From Paralithodes platypus (lineage: Eukaryota; Arthropoda; Malacostraca; Decapoda; Lithodidae): 64,000 nt of DNA. Position 1 is the stretch's first letter. Each line of letters begins with the position of its first letter. The DNA lies in assembly GCA_032716605.1 (NCBI GenBank), contig JAVRFV010002314.1, positions 124,001 to 188,000 of the forward strand. The letters are read 5' to 3'. Of this stretch, positions 22,174 through 33,312 are shown one piece after another. A program made the position numbers and the translations under genes. The notes under the pieces are model-generated. The model did not search any database. It had not been told where the DNA came from and worked only from the letters and a program-made list of their open reading frames with translations.

Positions 22174-24677
22174 GTTGTTGTTGTTCCCTAAGCTGCCTGG
22201 CTGAACAGCCCCGAGTCCCTGAGAAAGGCCATGGCCACGATCGGGCTTTCCCACAGAGCTCTCATTGAGTGTAGATTGTGTTGTTGGCGTAAGTGGTTGT
22301 GTGAAATACAGTCTTCTATGATGTGTTTAATGGTATGGGGTGCTGTGTTACATCCCGGGCAGGCGTCGACAACGGAGTCATCCAGTCTCTTCTGATAGCT
22401 CAGGAGAGCTGGATGGTGTCCGCATCTCAGCCTGGCCAGGTGGACTCTGTCCTCGCGAGGAAGGGAGGATTCGGAAGGATGGATTTCGGGAGGTCGTGCA
22501 TGCAGTTGTGTGTTGTCTGTGAGTGAGTGGATGGATCGGTGAGAGATATGAGTATGGATGTGCTTCTGGAAGTTGGTTCGGGGTGGGCAGGGAGGGAGAG
22601 AGGACAATAATTGTGTGTGATACCGTGTGCTGGGTGTTGTTTTGATATTTCTTGGTGTCTGTGGGTGTGTTGCCATGTAGTTTAGTGGGTGGTCTTGGTT
22701 CGTGGAGGCTGCTGCCAGGAATTGAGTGCCTCTCATGTCCAGATGGTCTTTGACTTTGAGGATTTTGGTTTCTTGATGTAGGTGATCTGTGGGTGCAGTA
22801 GCTGTGCAGCCTGTAATGATCTTCAGGGCTTTGTTTTGAATAGTCTGTAACGTCTTATGATGTGTTTCAGCTAGGTTAGAAGCCCAGGCTGGGCTTGCGT
22901 ATTCCATCACTGATCTTATGTATTGTTTATATACTGTGGTGGTAGTTTCTTTGTTGTGTCCAAATTTTGTGTGAGCAAGTGACCTGAGGGCGTTAAGTCT
23001 GGGTGTCAGTTTCTTTTTAATGTTTGTGGTGTGCTGTTTGAATGTCATATGAGTATCATATGTTACTCCTAGGATTTTGGGTGTGTGTGTATGTGTTAGG
23101 GGTGTGTTGTTTATGGTGAGTTGAGGGATGTATTCGTGTTCTCCTGTCCAACTTGTGAGCAGGGTTGCGGTGGATTTGGCTGGGGCTAGATTAAGTCTGT
23201 TTGTAGTGCACCAGCCATGTAGTGTGTTGAGATAGGGTTGAAGGAGATCTGTTGCTCTTTTTGGGTCATGGTGTGTGCATGTGAGTGTTATGTCATCTGC
23301 ATAGGAGGCTAAGTTTATTTGGGGCGTATTGGGTGTAGTTATATCGTGCATGTACAGATTGAAGAGTGCGGGCGATAGGACGGATCCTTGTGGGACTCCG
23401 TTTGGAAAGTTTCTGATTTTAGATGACTGACCGGCAAAAGATACGTGTGCACATCTGCCTGCTAGGAAGTTGGCCAGCCACCATTTTGTGTTGTTGTGCA
23501 TGTTTGTGTTGTAGATTTTGTTTGTTAGGTTGTGGCGGGGGATGGCATCGAAGGCTTTACTAATGTCGAGTGTGGCTAATAGTGATCTGTGTGGTGGTCT
23601 AGCTGAATTGATGCCGTCGAAAGCTCTTTGTGTAAGGTCTGTGAGAAGAGTGTTTGTGGAGTGCAGTGGCCTAAAGCCATGTTGTGTTGGAGCTAGGGGT
23701 AGGTCAGGTGTAATTAGTTGTAATACTAGGCGTTCCATGACTTTGGAGGGGGAGCAAAGGAGTGTGATGGGGCGGTGCGAGGAGGGTAGCGTGGGGTCTT
23801 TGTTGGGTTTGGGGAAAGTGATGATGATACCATGCTTCCAAATGTCTGGTATTGTGTTGTGTGAATAGCTGTAGTTTGATATGTTAGTGAGTGCTTGTAT
23901 GCCTTGTGGTCCCAGGTGTCTGAGGTGTATGTTGCTTATGTTGTCTAGGCCACAGGCGGGTGAGTGCTTGAGATTGTTGATGATATGCTTTGTCTGGTGA
24001 TTGGTGAAGGGTGTATAGTCAGGGTCTGTGGGGAATTGTCTCTTACGTCGGATGACACGTCGGTCGTCTTTGTGAGGTTTTAGGTGGCTGACATGTGAAA
24101 AGTGATTGATGAGAGTGTTTGCTTGTTGTTTACATGAAGGAGTAGAGTCTGTTGTTGTGATTGCAGCATGTGATTGTGTTGTGTTGCTGTTGGAAAGTGT
24201 GATGCTGTTTAGTGTTTTGTATAGTTTTTTGGGGTTTGTTTTGTGATCAAGTGTTTGTAGGAAGTTATTCCAATTTAGTTTTTGTTGTTCTTGTATTTTG
24301 TTGTTAGTTTGGGTGTTGAGTGCTTGAATTTGTTGTGTGATGTCTTGTGTGTGGGGTGCTGGGGAGTGTTTCAGTATGTCGCGTTGTCTGATGAGGTTTT
24401 GAATTTCTGGTGTGAAGTTGGGGTTGTGTCTTTTTCTGTTACCTCTTGGAATGTGTTTCTTGTCAGCGTTTTGGATAGTTTTATTGAGTATGTGTACAGC
24501 ATTGTTGATGTTAGTGATGGGTGTACTGTTTAGAGTTGTGAAGTGTTGTTCTGTCTCATTTGTGAATGCTTCCCAGTTAGCTCTTTTATAATTGGTGTAT
24601 GTGTGTTTGTGGCTAGCTGGGGTGAGTCTGGTTTTGGTGGTGATAATGATCGGGAGGTGGTCAGAGCCTAAGGTTCT
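22174..24677 (-). mobile_element. 5'-truncated LINE with target duplication
   Basis: Flanked by the 11 bp direct repeat 'gagctgtagtt' (22163-22173 and 24678-24688). The 3' end (window left) is an (AAC)n tail directly after the ORF stop; the 5' end is cut inside the endonuclease. This is the hallmark of target-primed reverse transcription. It inserted into segment X inside the Tigger element. Confidence 0.9.
22188..24677 (-). pseudogene. LINE endonuclease tail and reverse transcriptase, 5' truncated
   Basis: The frame is open without a stop from 24686 to 22188. It begins with the last motif of an APE endonuclease (LGSDHLPIII), passes a linker, then the RT: HGFRPLHST, LDISKAFDAIPRHNL (motif A Asp), GVPQGSVLSPALFNLYMHDI, YADDITLTC (motif C), ending with the HLARLRCGHHPALL and CPGCNTAPHTIKHIIEDC region near the C-terminus. 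The RT copies its own RNA at a nicked target. Clade uncertain: Jockey/I-like by RT, with an (AAC)n rather than poly-A tail. The catalytic domain looks undamaged; the copy is defective because the N-terminus is missing. Confidence 0.9.
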
Positions 24678-24688
24678 GAGCTGTAGTT

Positions 24689-25672
24689 ATGCAGAATTAC
24701 CGTAATTTTCAGAGTAAATACTGTATAGGCCTACTGTACATTTTATTTGTTTATTTATTTTGTTTTGCCTTGGGATACAGGATGGGTTGAGGGGGGGGGG
24801 CTTTGCCCCCCCCCCCCCCCCCTCTCACCCTCCTATTACTTATTGAAATCAGTATCTATTTTGCCAGTAAGGGGCTTAATAAGATGTTCACTGTCATCAA
24901 TAGGGATTTTTTTGTTTTTTACAGTGTTTTATATAGTGCACATAAAAGGAGGTTGAAACAAATAGGCCTATTAATATGATCTTTGCAACATCCTTATCCT
25001 ATAATAACCTTCAAATATTGTATTGAGAAATAATTAGTGGTAGTTTCGGTAATAAATACCAGTGAATGAATGTCGAACAGGTGACATGGCAGTAGAAGTT
25101 GAAGCCACTTCACCATCATCAACAATTGGGACGGTCTGGTTGCACTATCACTGCCAACACTTTCAGCAGTTTCTTTCCTCTTCACTCCTCTCTCTCCTTC
25201 AGGTGAAGCCATCACATTGTCCTTGTTCATACTGCAGCTTGTAGTTGGTGAAAGTAATAATGCAATATGAGCACTAATGGTGATAAGAAGGTCCAGTAAT
25301 ACGAAGGCCGCACCAACACGCACTCGTGGAGAGTAAACAATGCGAGCGGCGTGGGCTGGAAGTCTCCTTCTTGTGTTGATGTTTTCGGCTCGCCGCGTTC
25401 TTCGGTCCGAATGCGATATTATTTTTGATCAGCCTATCGGACAAATCCGAAAGGCTGAACCATGAGTCCGACTTGAAATGTAGTCTGAACTGACTATCGG
25501 ACAAATCCGAAAGGCTGAACCATGAGTTCGAATTGAAATGCTTGTCCGAAAGCCTTGGAATTCCGAAAGAGTGAAGTCCGAAAGAGCGAGGGTTTACTGT
25601 ATATACCTGTAGCCTAAGCCTCACGCCTTTTTTCTTTTGTTCTGTCTACTAAGTATACGTGTGCAGCCATAT
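24689..25672. other. End of segment X and right end of Tigger
   Basis: Contains a G run and a C run enclosing 'ctttg' (24790-24822), the right inverted repeat of X (25027-25055), a reverse frame with MASPEGERGVKRKE that may be a Tigger transposase first exon, duplicated 'atcggacaaatccgaaagg' blocks at about 25436 and 25495, and the Tigger terminus at 25599. 25602-25672 is plain flank of DIRS A. Confidence 0.5.
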
Positions 25673-25990
25673 ATTTATTAGTGGCCCCTCCATCATTGAC
25701 GAACATGCCTATTACATAAGGCATCCTCTTCAAACACTAATCCGCCGTAGTTTGAATCTACCGCGCAGAGCATTTAAAAAACTGAGGAGCCTTCATCATG
25801 AGCGCACGCGACCTCACTCATGGCTTCAGTCATTATGAATTGGGTTCTCACTACGAAAAAACTTCGTAAAAAATAAAAACAAAAAGAAAATAAGAATAAC
25901 TATCTACTGTAATAAGCTTTCCATCATATCGTGGATGTACTTGTGTGGATCTCTGACCAGACGCTGAATCAGGCGTCATTCCTCCTTCTC
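25673..25990 (+). repeat. DIRS A left inverted terminal repeat
   Basis: About 315 bp, ending near 'gcgtcattcctcctt'. It is the reverse complement of 34004-34313 with few mismatches, and matches the B left end (38963-39273) almost base for base. Confidence 0.9.
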
Positions 25991-27766
25991 TGCTCTGCGC
26001 TCTGCGCTCAGCCTGCCCGGACGTGTCTCCCCACGCTCCGCTGGTTCCGCATTTGCTGCGTCCCTAGTGAGTTTTTTCTCATTTGTTTACTCCGGGATGT
26101 ATCGAGTAAGGTTAGGATATGCGTAGCAGGAGTGTCCTGGGCTGGTTGCCCGCAGTGCAGTGTATTTTGGGTCGTGTGTTTGGGGCATCTATTTCGGATG
26201 TACCCTCGTGGTCCTGTTGTGGACATGTGAACTTTTTCACAGTTAGTTAGCTTGTGATGCAGGCGGCTTTCATTACGCGTTAATTATTGCTGCCTTTTAT
26301 CTTTCTGATGAGGTAAGCTTTGCTTACTGACGTTCCCAGTGCATTTTTCTTCACTTAGTGAAGTTTTTTCTGGGTCCCGAGTCAGTCTTCCCTTTGCCGG
26401 AAGTATTTCCTACAGTGGTGTGTTGGCGGTGGTTCCTGTTGTGATATTTCCAGTGTTTTGTGTATATTTCAACATTTCTTATGCCGTCTACCTAGGCCTA
26501 GCCAGCCGCTCGTAGCTTTGCCACATGTACTAGTGTTATTGTTTATTATTTATAAATATGCCCTACTGTGTCATGTGTATCCGGGTTTTAGTTGTGTATT
26601 GGCTAATTCCTCGGACTATGTTTGTTTCCTGGTTTAGTTGTGTATTGGCTAATTCCACGGATTATTGTGTGGACTTAGGTTAGTCGTGCGTGGCTTCCCT
26701 CGTGTCCGTTGTACGTTCAGATGGTGTCTGATCGGGGTGGGTTTCCTTCCGGCGGGTTTTTTCTCGGTTTCACCATGAAAAAAACCCGACCGAGAGCCGT
26801 GTTGGGCCACACGTGGTTTTAACACAGGCTTGTGTCCCCGGCGATGAGGTGTCTGTGGCTCTCCAGGACTGCGTCTCTGTTGGTGCCTGGTTTCAGGCAC
26901 CCTTTGATTCCCGGCGGAATGGCTGTACCCATCTATAAAACGTTGTTCCTGCGAACATACGTTATGTAGTTTTTCTACCAGGTTTTACAAAACCACATGA
27001 AAAACCTAGCTGTTGTTAAGGGCTTTCCTCCCCGGCGATCTTTTACAAAGAAGTGGGGACAGGAACTTATGGGGTTAACGTTTTGACATCTCACCCGGCG
27101 GGTGTACCTTGGTAGGGTGGGATGAACAACTAAGTCATTCAGTTAGTTAACCAATCCATTTTTAAGTGATACTATATGTATCGCCGCCTTTATACTTACG
27201 GCGATTGAAGGTTCAATTAGGGTTAACATCGTTTTTCACACCCGGGGGGTGCTCCTAGGTGGAGGAAATAAGGAATTTACAATTCAATTTCGATTTAACC
27301 ACTTAATTTAGTGATACAATTAGGTATCGCCGCCTTCAAACTTACGGCGATCTTTTTGTGACAATTCGTTAGAAATCAGATCTCGTGTCAGCCTGCCCTG
27401 TGTTATTCTACTAAAATATTTCAAGGGCCGGCGTCTTTATGGGGGGTTGTTTTTGTTCCAAAATTGAATCTTGAGACAGTCACCACCAGAAAGACTATAA
27501 TCGCCATGCTGGACCGTTATATTATGTCAGAGGGTATTCTTCACTTTCTTCAAAAGATTTGTTTAGATATTCTGAACCCCGCCGCGTAGCGAGCTGTGAT
27601 CGTTGTGTCATTACATCTCGTTAACCGGTGGGTTATTAACACTTGTGTGCGAACATGTTGGGTTAACCTTATGAGCATTAATTCCTGGAAATTTTCTTTT
27701 TTTCCAGAGCTGGGCTCCGGCGGACCAATACAGACCCGGCGGTAGTTTTCCCCACCAGTCTCTGTC
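25991..27766 (+). other. DIRS A 5' leader
   Basis: About 1.8 kb with no conserved frame; all three family copies have it. It contains 'cccggcggg'-type blocks and recurring 'tatcgccgcctt...acggcgat' hairpins. It probably serves as promoter and untranslated leader; no specific signal can be assigned. Confidence 0.6.
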
Positions 27767-30700
27767 ATGGCTACCTTGGCCCCAGTCTTTGCTTTATGCA
27801 CTACCCCTGCTTGTGCCGGTATCCCTATTTTTGCACATACTCTTTGCATAAGGTGTGTTAAATGTCTAGACCGTTCAAGGGGTCTCTGGGTAATGCGTAA
27901 TTGTTCTTTTTGCTCCCAATTAGCTGTAAAGGTCCTTTGCGACAATGATAAGACCGCGGCAGTAGCGTTAAGAGAAGTAAGGCAACAGATGTCAGCCTAC
28001 ACTACGATTGTTGCGCATAAATCACTTCAATGTGACAACGTCCCTCTTTGGGATAGATTGCTCTTTGAACACCCTCCCCCTAAACGTTCCTCTAGAGTCA
28101 AGAGTCATAAGCCGGCGGAGACTGGTCAGGGTTCTGTATCTTCTGCTGCTACACCGAAACGTCCAAGAGAGCCTACACCCCCGGCGTCCGCCTCCTCGTC
28201 TCGGGCGAGATCTCGGTCTAGGTCACCTCTCAGACGCCAGTCATCTAGTCTTGCCTCTTCACCAGCGAGTAAGAAGAGTAGGACGGAAAGTTCCACCAGT
28301 GGTCACGGCGATGAATCCTCCAAATCAAAGAGTAGTTCACGGTCACACCGTAGCCATAAATCCTCCAAAAAGGATTCCCATAAACGAAAGTCCTCCCTAC
28401 ATTCACCAGCTTCTAGTGCCTCTCATCGTACCTCTACCCCAGACAGAGTTTGTGTTAGGTCTCAAGGGTCCAGTGCGGTGCCTGTCCCTAAAGAGGATTT
28501 ACCCATTAATATTTTAACCCTGGAATTGGAAAGTTCAGGGGGTTCAGTAATTGAGAATGTTTTAGACTCCCAAGAGAGTGTAGGCCAGGGCCTCGGTGTT
28601 TGGCGGTTTGCTCAGCCAGGGTCTGACCACCCACGTCCGACTCAAACGAGTCACACAGTAGCTGATGTCCACAGGGACGTGGCGATCCCATCCTCTATTC
28701 CTGACTTATCTTGGCAACAAGGTACCCCAGCTTCGGCGGGATCTTCTCAGGAGGATCAGGAGGAGAAAGACGAGGTTTCAATAATTTCGGAGATGGAAGG
28801 GCAAGAGTCAGGCTCAGGCTTAGACGCCGCGCAGGATATTAATGATTCACCTGTAAGTTCATCATCAAACCAATTTGTTACTGCGCAAGAAATTAATGGG
28901 CTACTTACTCATGCTTTATCTAAATTTTTTGGCCAACAACAGGAAACCCCCACAATGGACTTGGGGGCTCCCACGACAAGTTCTACGGTACGGCCTCTGA
29001 TGACTTCGATTGCTTTATCTAAGATCCCTAACCCCCCCACTCTGTCAACATCAGTGGTTACTAGGCCTGCTACGGCGGCATTGACAACTTCAAATGTCAG
29101 GGTCATCACGGATGTCAATCCACCCCCTCTAGACAAGGCGCCTCTCAGAAAGGTAGCTATGCCCTTGCTTTATGGACCAGACGAGTCATGGGTCCTTTTG
29201 ACCCCCACTAAACCAGAGCTCGCCCAACCTACCTTGTCAGGGGAACTCCCAGTACCGCGTGAGTGGGTCATCCAGGGCAATAAATCAAAGAAATTAAGGG
29301 CCTTGGATAATTTGGGAAATGTACTAGACGTAAACATCAAGGCTATACCTAGTTATTATCACCAAGACTATTTTGTGTATGCTACTAAGCCAGCTTTACC
29401 CCCTGCCTCAGCTTCAAAACTATTTTCAGACTGGTCTAAGCTGGATGGGTTTAATGATATTATGACTCTGTCAGCTCTCACTCCTGAACTTGATTTACAG
29501 ACCGTCACAGACGAAGCAGCTAATCCAGTTTTGAAGGTGGGGCAGTTGGGTCCAGGACCTTGGGTAGATTGGGAGATAGAGGCTCAAAACTGTGCAACCA
29601 CATTTACTTCTAAATCTTCCCACCAGATCCCTCAAGATACTCATTCGTGGTTCTCCATGCCGGTAGGTTCTGCCGGCGGAGTCCCGTCAGCTTTGTTTTC
29701 TTTCCTAGCTGCCCCTAAGATTAATCTTTGTGAGCTAAAAGACCCTTTCACTACCCCTACCCCTACTCACCTAGACAGAGAATTTAGGCTAAGGGGGAAA
29801 GCTTTTCGCCTGTTCTCTCAGTACATAGTGTCTCAACAGGTGGCTAAGTCTTTACTGCGGTCCACTCAGGCAATCGCAGATGCGGATGCCAGAAGATCGG
29901 TTGAATTATCCCGGCGACTGCTCCTCCAGTCGTCAATCCAATCCTTGGGTGACATACGCACCGCCTTGCTTGAGGCGGTACGAGCAAGACAAGATCTCAG
30001 AATGTCTTTAGTTCGCAAGCTACCTGATCGCATTGCGAATCAGGTGGTCATGTCACCAGTGCTTACTCCCTCTTTAATGTCCCCTGAAGTGTGGCGAACG
30101 GTGTTCAATATGGCACAGGCCTTTAAGCACAGTCCCACCCCTTCTAAGAAACCTGCATTTAACTTCCCCAAACCCAGGCCAACCGCTAAAGCTCAGCCAG
30201 GGGGATCTAAACCCTTTCTTCCGCCTAAGTCCTCCCACTCCCCCAAGGTCAGTACAGGCATAGACAGAGTAGGTTTTCAGGTCAGAGAGGACGCGGCCAG
30301 AATAAGCCAGGTCAGGGCCAGTCTTCGGCCAACACCAGCCAGCCGGCAAAGCGTCCAGCACCACCAACCCCACCATCAAAAAACTAAAGTCTCTCTCACT
30401 CCCGGTGCCAACCTTAAGGCCGGAGGACCCGAGGGTAGTACAGCCGGCGAACCCTTGTCTGCTAACAGGGTCGTTCCGAACGTGTCACCAAGCATGGCCA
30501 TTAAACACTTGGGCACGGATGGTGGCACGCAAAGGCATCACTTGGCTCCGGCGACCTCGCTTACGTCAGCCGACAACGGCGAATTTTGTTTCTTTAGAGG
30601 TGGAGTCACTGGTCCAGGAAATGATTGCCAAGAATGTCATCATCCCGGTCCCCCCAAATTACCCTGTATTCACGTCCAAACTATTTTTGGTTCCCAAAAG

Positions 30701-31030
30701 GGACAGTGTTCAGATGAGGCCGGTCGTAGACCTGTCTTATCTGAACCTTCACATTCACAACGAATCTTTCAGAATGTTAACAGTACACCAAATCAGGCTA
30801 ACACTTCCGCCGGGAGGTTGGATGTGTTCACTAGACCTGACAGACGCCTATTGGCACGTATCGGTCAACAAAAGATTTCAAAGGTTTTTGGCCTTACGGA
30901 TCAGGCACCAAAATTTTGTTTTTCAAAGGATGCCGTTCGGCTTGAACCTAGCACCTCGATTATTCACGAAATTAGTCCGGCAAGCCCTGATGCCATTGTT
31001 AAAACAGGGGATCAGTGTTGTGGTACCTAG
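27767..31030 (+). CDS. DIRS A Gag-like ORF, reading on into the pol region
   Basis: The first ~880 codons are Gag-like: an N-terminal C11-x4-C16-x7-H24-x2-C27-x2-C30-x2-C33-x12-C46-x2-C49 cluster, an Arg/Ser-rich region at about residues 140-220 (SRSRSPLRR), an acidic middle part, a helical region (LRGKAFRLFSQYIVSQQVA), and a basic tail. Such proteins package the RNA. Relative to B and C, a -1 and a compensating +1 indel around 30243-30365 alter about 40 residues of the basic tail. The frame then continues open across pol and would run into the recombinase but for a 2-nt deletion near 31010. The start is the first ATG of the conserved domain and is preserved in B and C. Confidence 0.8.
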   Translation: MATLAPVFALCTTPACAGIPIFAHTLCIRCVKCLDRSRGLWVMRNCSFCSQLAVKVLCDNDKTAAVALREVRQQMSAYTTIVAHKSLQCDNVPLWDRLLFEHPPPKRSSRVKSHKPAETGQGSVSSAATPKRPREPTPPASASSSRARSRSRSPLRRQSSSLASSPASKKSRTESSTSGHGDESSKSKSSSRSHRSHKSSKKDSHKRKSSLHSPASSASHRTSTPDRVCVRSQGSSAVPVPKEDLPINILTLELESSGGSVIENVLDSQESVGQGLGVWRFAQPGSDHPRPTQTSHTVADVHRDVAIPSSIPDLSWQQGTPASAGSSQEDQEEKDEVSIISEMEGQESGSGLDAAQDINDSPVSSSSNQFVTAQEINGLLTHALSKFFGQQQETPTMDLGAPTTSSTVRPLMTSIALSKIPNPPTLSTSVVTRPATAALTTSNVRVITDVNPPPLDKAPLRKVAMPLLYGPDESWVLLTPTKPELAQPTLSGELPVPREWVIQGNKSKKLRALDNLGNVLDVNIKAIPSYYHQDYFVYATKPALPPASASKLFSDWSKLDGFNDIMTLSALTPELDLQTVTDEAANPVLKVGQLGPGPWVDWEIEAQNCATTFTSKSSHQIPQDTHSWFSMPVGSAGGVPSALFSFLAAPKINLCELKDPFTTPTPTHLDREFRLRGKAFRLFSQYIVSQQVAKSLLRSTQAIADADARRSVELSRRLLLQSSIQSLGDIRTALLEAVRARQDLRMSLVRKLPDRIANQVVMSPVLTPSLMSPEVWRTVFNMAQAFKHSPTPSKKPAFNFPKPRPTAKAQPGGSKPFLPPKSSHSPKVSTGIDRVGFQVREDAARISQVRASLRPTPASRQSVQHHQPHHQKTKVSLTPGANLKAGGPEGSTAGEPLSANRVVPNVSPSMAIKHLGTDGGTQRHHLAPATSLTSADNGEFCFFRGGVTGPGNDCQECHHPGPPKLPCIHVQTIFGSQKGQCSDEAGRRPVLSEPSHSQRIFQNVNSTPNQANTSAGRLDVFTRPDRRLLARIGQQKISKVFGLTDQAPKFCFSKDAVRLEPSTSIIHEISPASPDAIVKTGDQCCGT

Positions 31031-32301
31031 ACGACTGGCTGGTGGTGGCAGAGACACAACAATTATGCATCAAACATGTCAATATCATTTTAAATCATGT
31101 CAAAACTCTAGGCTTCAAGGTAAATCTGGTAAAGTCAAACCTTGTTCCCTCACGAGTAATTCAGTGGATAGGGCTGGTCTGGGACACGGCCGCTCTCACT
31201 CTGAGTCAGAGTGTGGACAATCGCAACAGGTTTCGCAGGAAACTGTTCATGTTTCTTCACAGTCTGACTACGACGCGGAGGGTCTGGGAGTCTCTGGTCG
31301 GCTCTCTCAACTGGATTCAACTAACTGTCAAGTTGGGCCGGTTGAAAGTAAAACGATTAATATTGGAAGGCAACAAATATTTCCCGCTCTTACCGGCGGG
31401 AAAATTATGGCCCATCCCAAAATTAATCCACACCTTGCTAGCGGTCTGGGCAAAGAGGGAAACGTTGCACTCAATAATGTCATGGACCTCTCCTCCACCA
31501 ACGGTATAGGTAGACACGGATGCGTCAGGCACAATAGGTTGGGGATTTCAGTCAAATCAGGGGCACCAGGGTCAGGGGCTTTGGTCCCACTTAGAAATCT
31601 CTCGCATCAATGTCAAAGAATTACTAGTCCCCTTGTATTTCCTTCAGGCTCACGGCCCGGCGTTACGGGGCAAGTCGGTGGCCTTCAGTATGGACAATCT
31701 GAATGCAGTTCACTGTATTCAGAAACAAGGATCAACGAGGTCAAGGAGGTTGCTAAACGTGTCGGAAGAGATTTTTACTCTAGCCAACAGACTAGACATT
31801 TACCTTCACGCATCTTATCTCCCAGGCGTAGCGAACGTCTGGGCAGACGCTCTGTCCCGGAGACAGAGCACGACAGTAGAATGGGAGCTCAAGCAACCCA
31901 TTTTCAACCTAATGATTGCAGAGCTCTCCCATCCACAAGTGGATCTATTTGCGTCCGAGGAGACTCACAAACTCCCTCTATACCTCACCCGCCGGGCGAA
32001 AACGCCGGCAGGGGGGCCAGACGCCCTAGTGACAGACTGGAACAGATGGAGCTCCATCTATCTGTTTCCGCCGCCAGATGCGTCACTAATGTGCCACGTA
32101 GTGAACAAACTACGAGATTATCGAGGCTTAGTCTCGCTAATCGCGCCCCTGTGGCCGGCGCAGTTGTGGTACCAGCAATTGAAAACGTGGTGCCCGGACC
32201 CGGTATCGCTCCCGGTCGGGTATTTCCACTTAGACACGATTGGCAACCTAGCGACCTCGCTGACTTTTGCATTATGGACATTCAGGAGGCCAAGTGGCTA
32301 G
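30405..32301 (+). pseudogene. DIRS A RT-RNase H-Dam-like pol, frameshifted
   Basis: Overlaps the Gag frame in +1. RT motifs: MRPVVDLSYLNLHI, CSLDLTDAYWHVSV (motif A Asp), MPFGLNLAPRLFTKL, then after a 2-nt deletion the YLDDWLV motif in another frame (31015 on). RNase H start is cut by TAG where B has W of VWVDTDAS; RNase H continues from about 31510 with GVANVWADALSR, then the Dam-methyltransferase-like region typical of DIRS elements (VDLFAS, VTDWNRW, LFPPPDAS). Not functional as written. Confidence 0.9.
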
Positions 32302-33254
32302 CACCATACGGTAGAGATGTGACCAATAAATTAATCAATCAATATACTCAGTCTACGAAACGACAGTATCACTCACATTGGCAAGCCTTTACTTCCTGGA
32401 TCATCAGAACGGAACAGAATGTGCCGTCAGTGGCTTTAGTTTTCAATTATTTAAATTATCTGTTTGAGCAGAAACATTTATCTGTGGTAACATTAAAAAA
32501 TCACTTAACTGCGATTAGAGTGCCCTTTTTAGACCTTACAGGTCTCTCCATACCGGTGGCGGAGGAAACAGGTTTTATGAGAGCTTGTTTTAAACTTCGC
32601 CCACCTCCCCGTCAGCTCATGCCTACTTGGTCTCTCGACAAAGCTTTGTCTTTACTTCACTCTCGTCTGTACCAAAATACTGCAGACTTTGCATTACTCT
32701 TAAAAAAGGTGGTTTTCCTTATGGCTTTGGCCACCGGGAACAGAGTGTCTGAGCTGGCGGCGATGAGCAACACACCTAATTGCCTTAGGTTTGGTAGACT
32801 TAATGAATGTATTTACATTGCACCTTCCCCAGGTTTTGTAGCCAAGAATGAGCACAGTGCACACGTGTTTTCTGAGTTCACGGTGCCGGCGTTAAAAAGG
32901 GGAAAGGTGCATCATAATCTATGTCCAGTGCAAGCTCTAACCAAATATTTGAGAGTAGCTCCTCTAAACCCCCAAGGTGCTTTATGGGTAGCAAGTACGG
33001 GTAAACGCTTACTTAAACGGCGATTAGCCTCTCTTCTGGTCGAAGTCATTAAAGAGAGTAATCCCGGCGTTGTGGGTAGGGCCCACGATTTACGCAAATG
33101 GGCAGCCTCTTTACGTTTCCTGAAATTTTTTTCAGTAGAAGATATCGCGTCCACTCAGTTGTGGGCGTCTAATCATACGTTTTTGTCTAGATACTTGTCA
33201 GTTGCTCTAGACAAACCTTCCTTACCATGTATAGCTTTAAGGCAGAGGGTCTAG
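32274..33254 (+). CDS. DIRS A tyrosine recombinase
   Basis: The recombinase inserts the circular DNA product without a duplicated target. From the ATG of MDIQEAKWLAPYG: N-terminal SAM-like part (QYTQSTKRQYHSHWQAF...), then the catalytic domain with R in TGNRVSELAA, H-x-x-R in AHDLRKWAAS and the nucleophile Y in LSRYLSVAL. All four residues are present and the frame is open. The ATG lies 28 bases before the pol stop; the same frame is open far upstream through pol, so the true N-terminus may be longer or fused to Gag. Confidence 0.9.
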   Translation: MDIQEAKWLAPYGRDVTNKLINQYTQSTKRQYHSHWQAFTSWIIRTEQNVPSVALVFNYLNYLFEQKHLSVVTLKNHLTAIRVPFLDLTGLSIPVAEETGFMRACFKLRPPPRQLMPTWSLDKALSLLHSRLYQNTADFALLLKKVVFLMALATGNRVSELAAMSNTPNCLRFGRLNECIYIAPSPGFVAKNEHSAHVFSEFTVPALKRGKVHHNLCPVQALTKYLRVAPLNPQGALWVASTGKRLLKRRLASLLVEVIKESNPGVVGRAHDLRKWAASLRFLKFFSVEDIASTQLWASNHTFLSRYLSVALDKPSLPCIALRQRV

Positions 33255-33291
33255 GTGGCCCTGCAGTCACTTTTGTTTACTTTCACGGGAA

Positions 33292-33312
33292 GGGGGGGGG
33301 GGGGGGGGGGGG
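33292..33312 (+). repeat. Poly-G tract after the DIRS A recombinase
   Basis: 21 consecutive G about 40 bases past the recombinase stop. Equivalent tracts lie in B (46600-46617), C (37804-37815 as C) and D (47925-47937 as C). Confidence 0.85.

Larger units (their letters stand above)
20871..25055. mobile_element. Segment X, copy 2, bounded by inverted repeats
   Basis: 'tattaccgaaactaccacta' near 20876 recurs in reverse complement near 25030-25050, bracketing 4.1 kb. The left part matches 4812-5740. The bracketed segment contains the 36 bp minisatellite, the CCTAA/hairpin module and the LINE. It may be a TIR element that inserted near the 5' end of the Tigger transposase; its superfamily and target duplication are not established. 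Confidence 0.45.
16442..25599 (-). mobile_element. Large Tigger/pogo DNA transposon with internal insertions
   Basis: The left end 'cagtaaaccctcgctctttc' is the reverse complement of the right end (25580-25599, 'gagcgagggtttactg'). Repeated 'tccgaaa' subterminal motifs occur at both ends. The right flank is TA; the left flank reads AA, so the TA duplication is imperfect. The transposase (19019-20665, minus) lies inside. The 9.2 kb length is well above the usual few kb and is explained by later material: the retroposon (17271-17775), two minisatellites and the X segment with its LINE (20871-25055). Confidence 0.8.
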
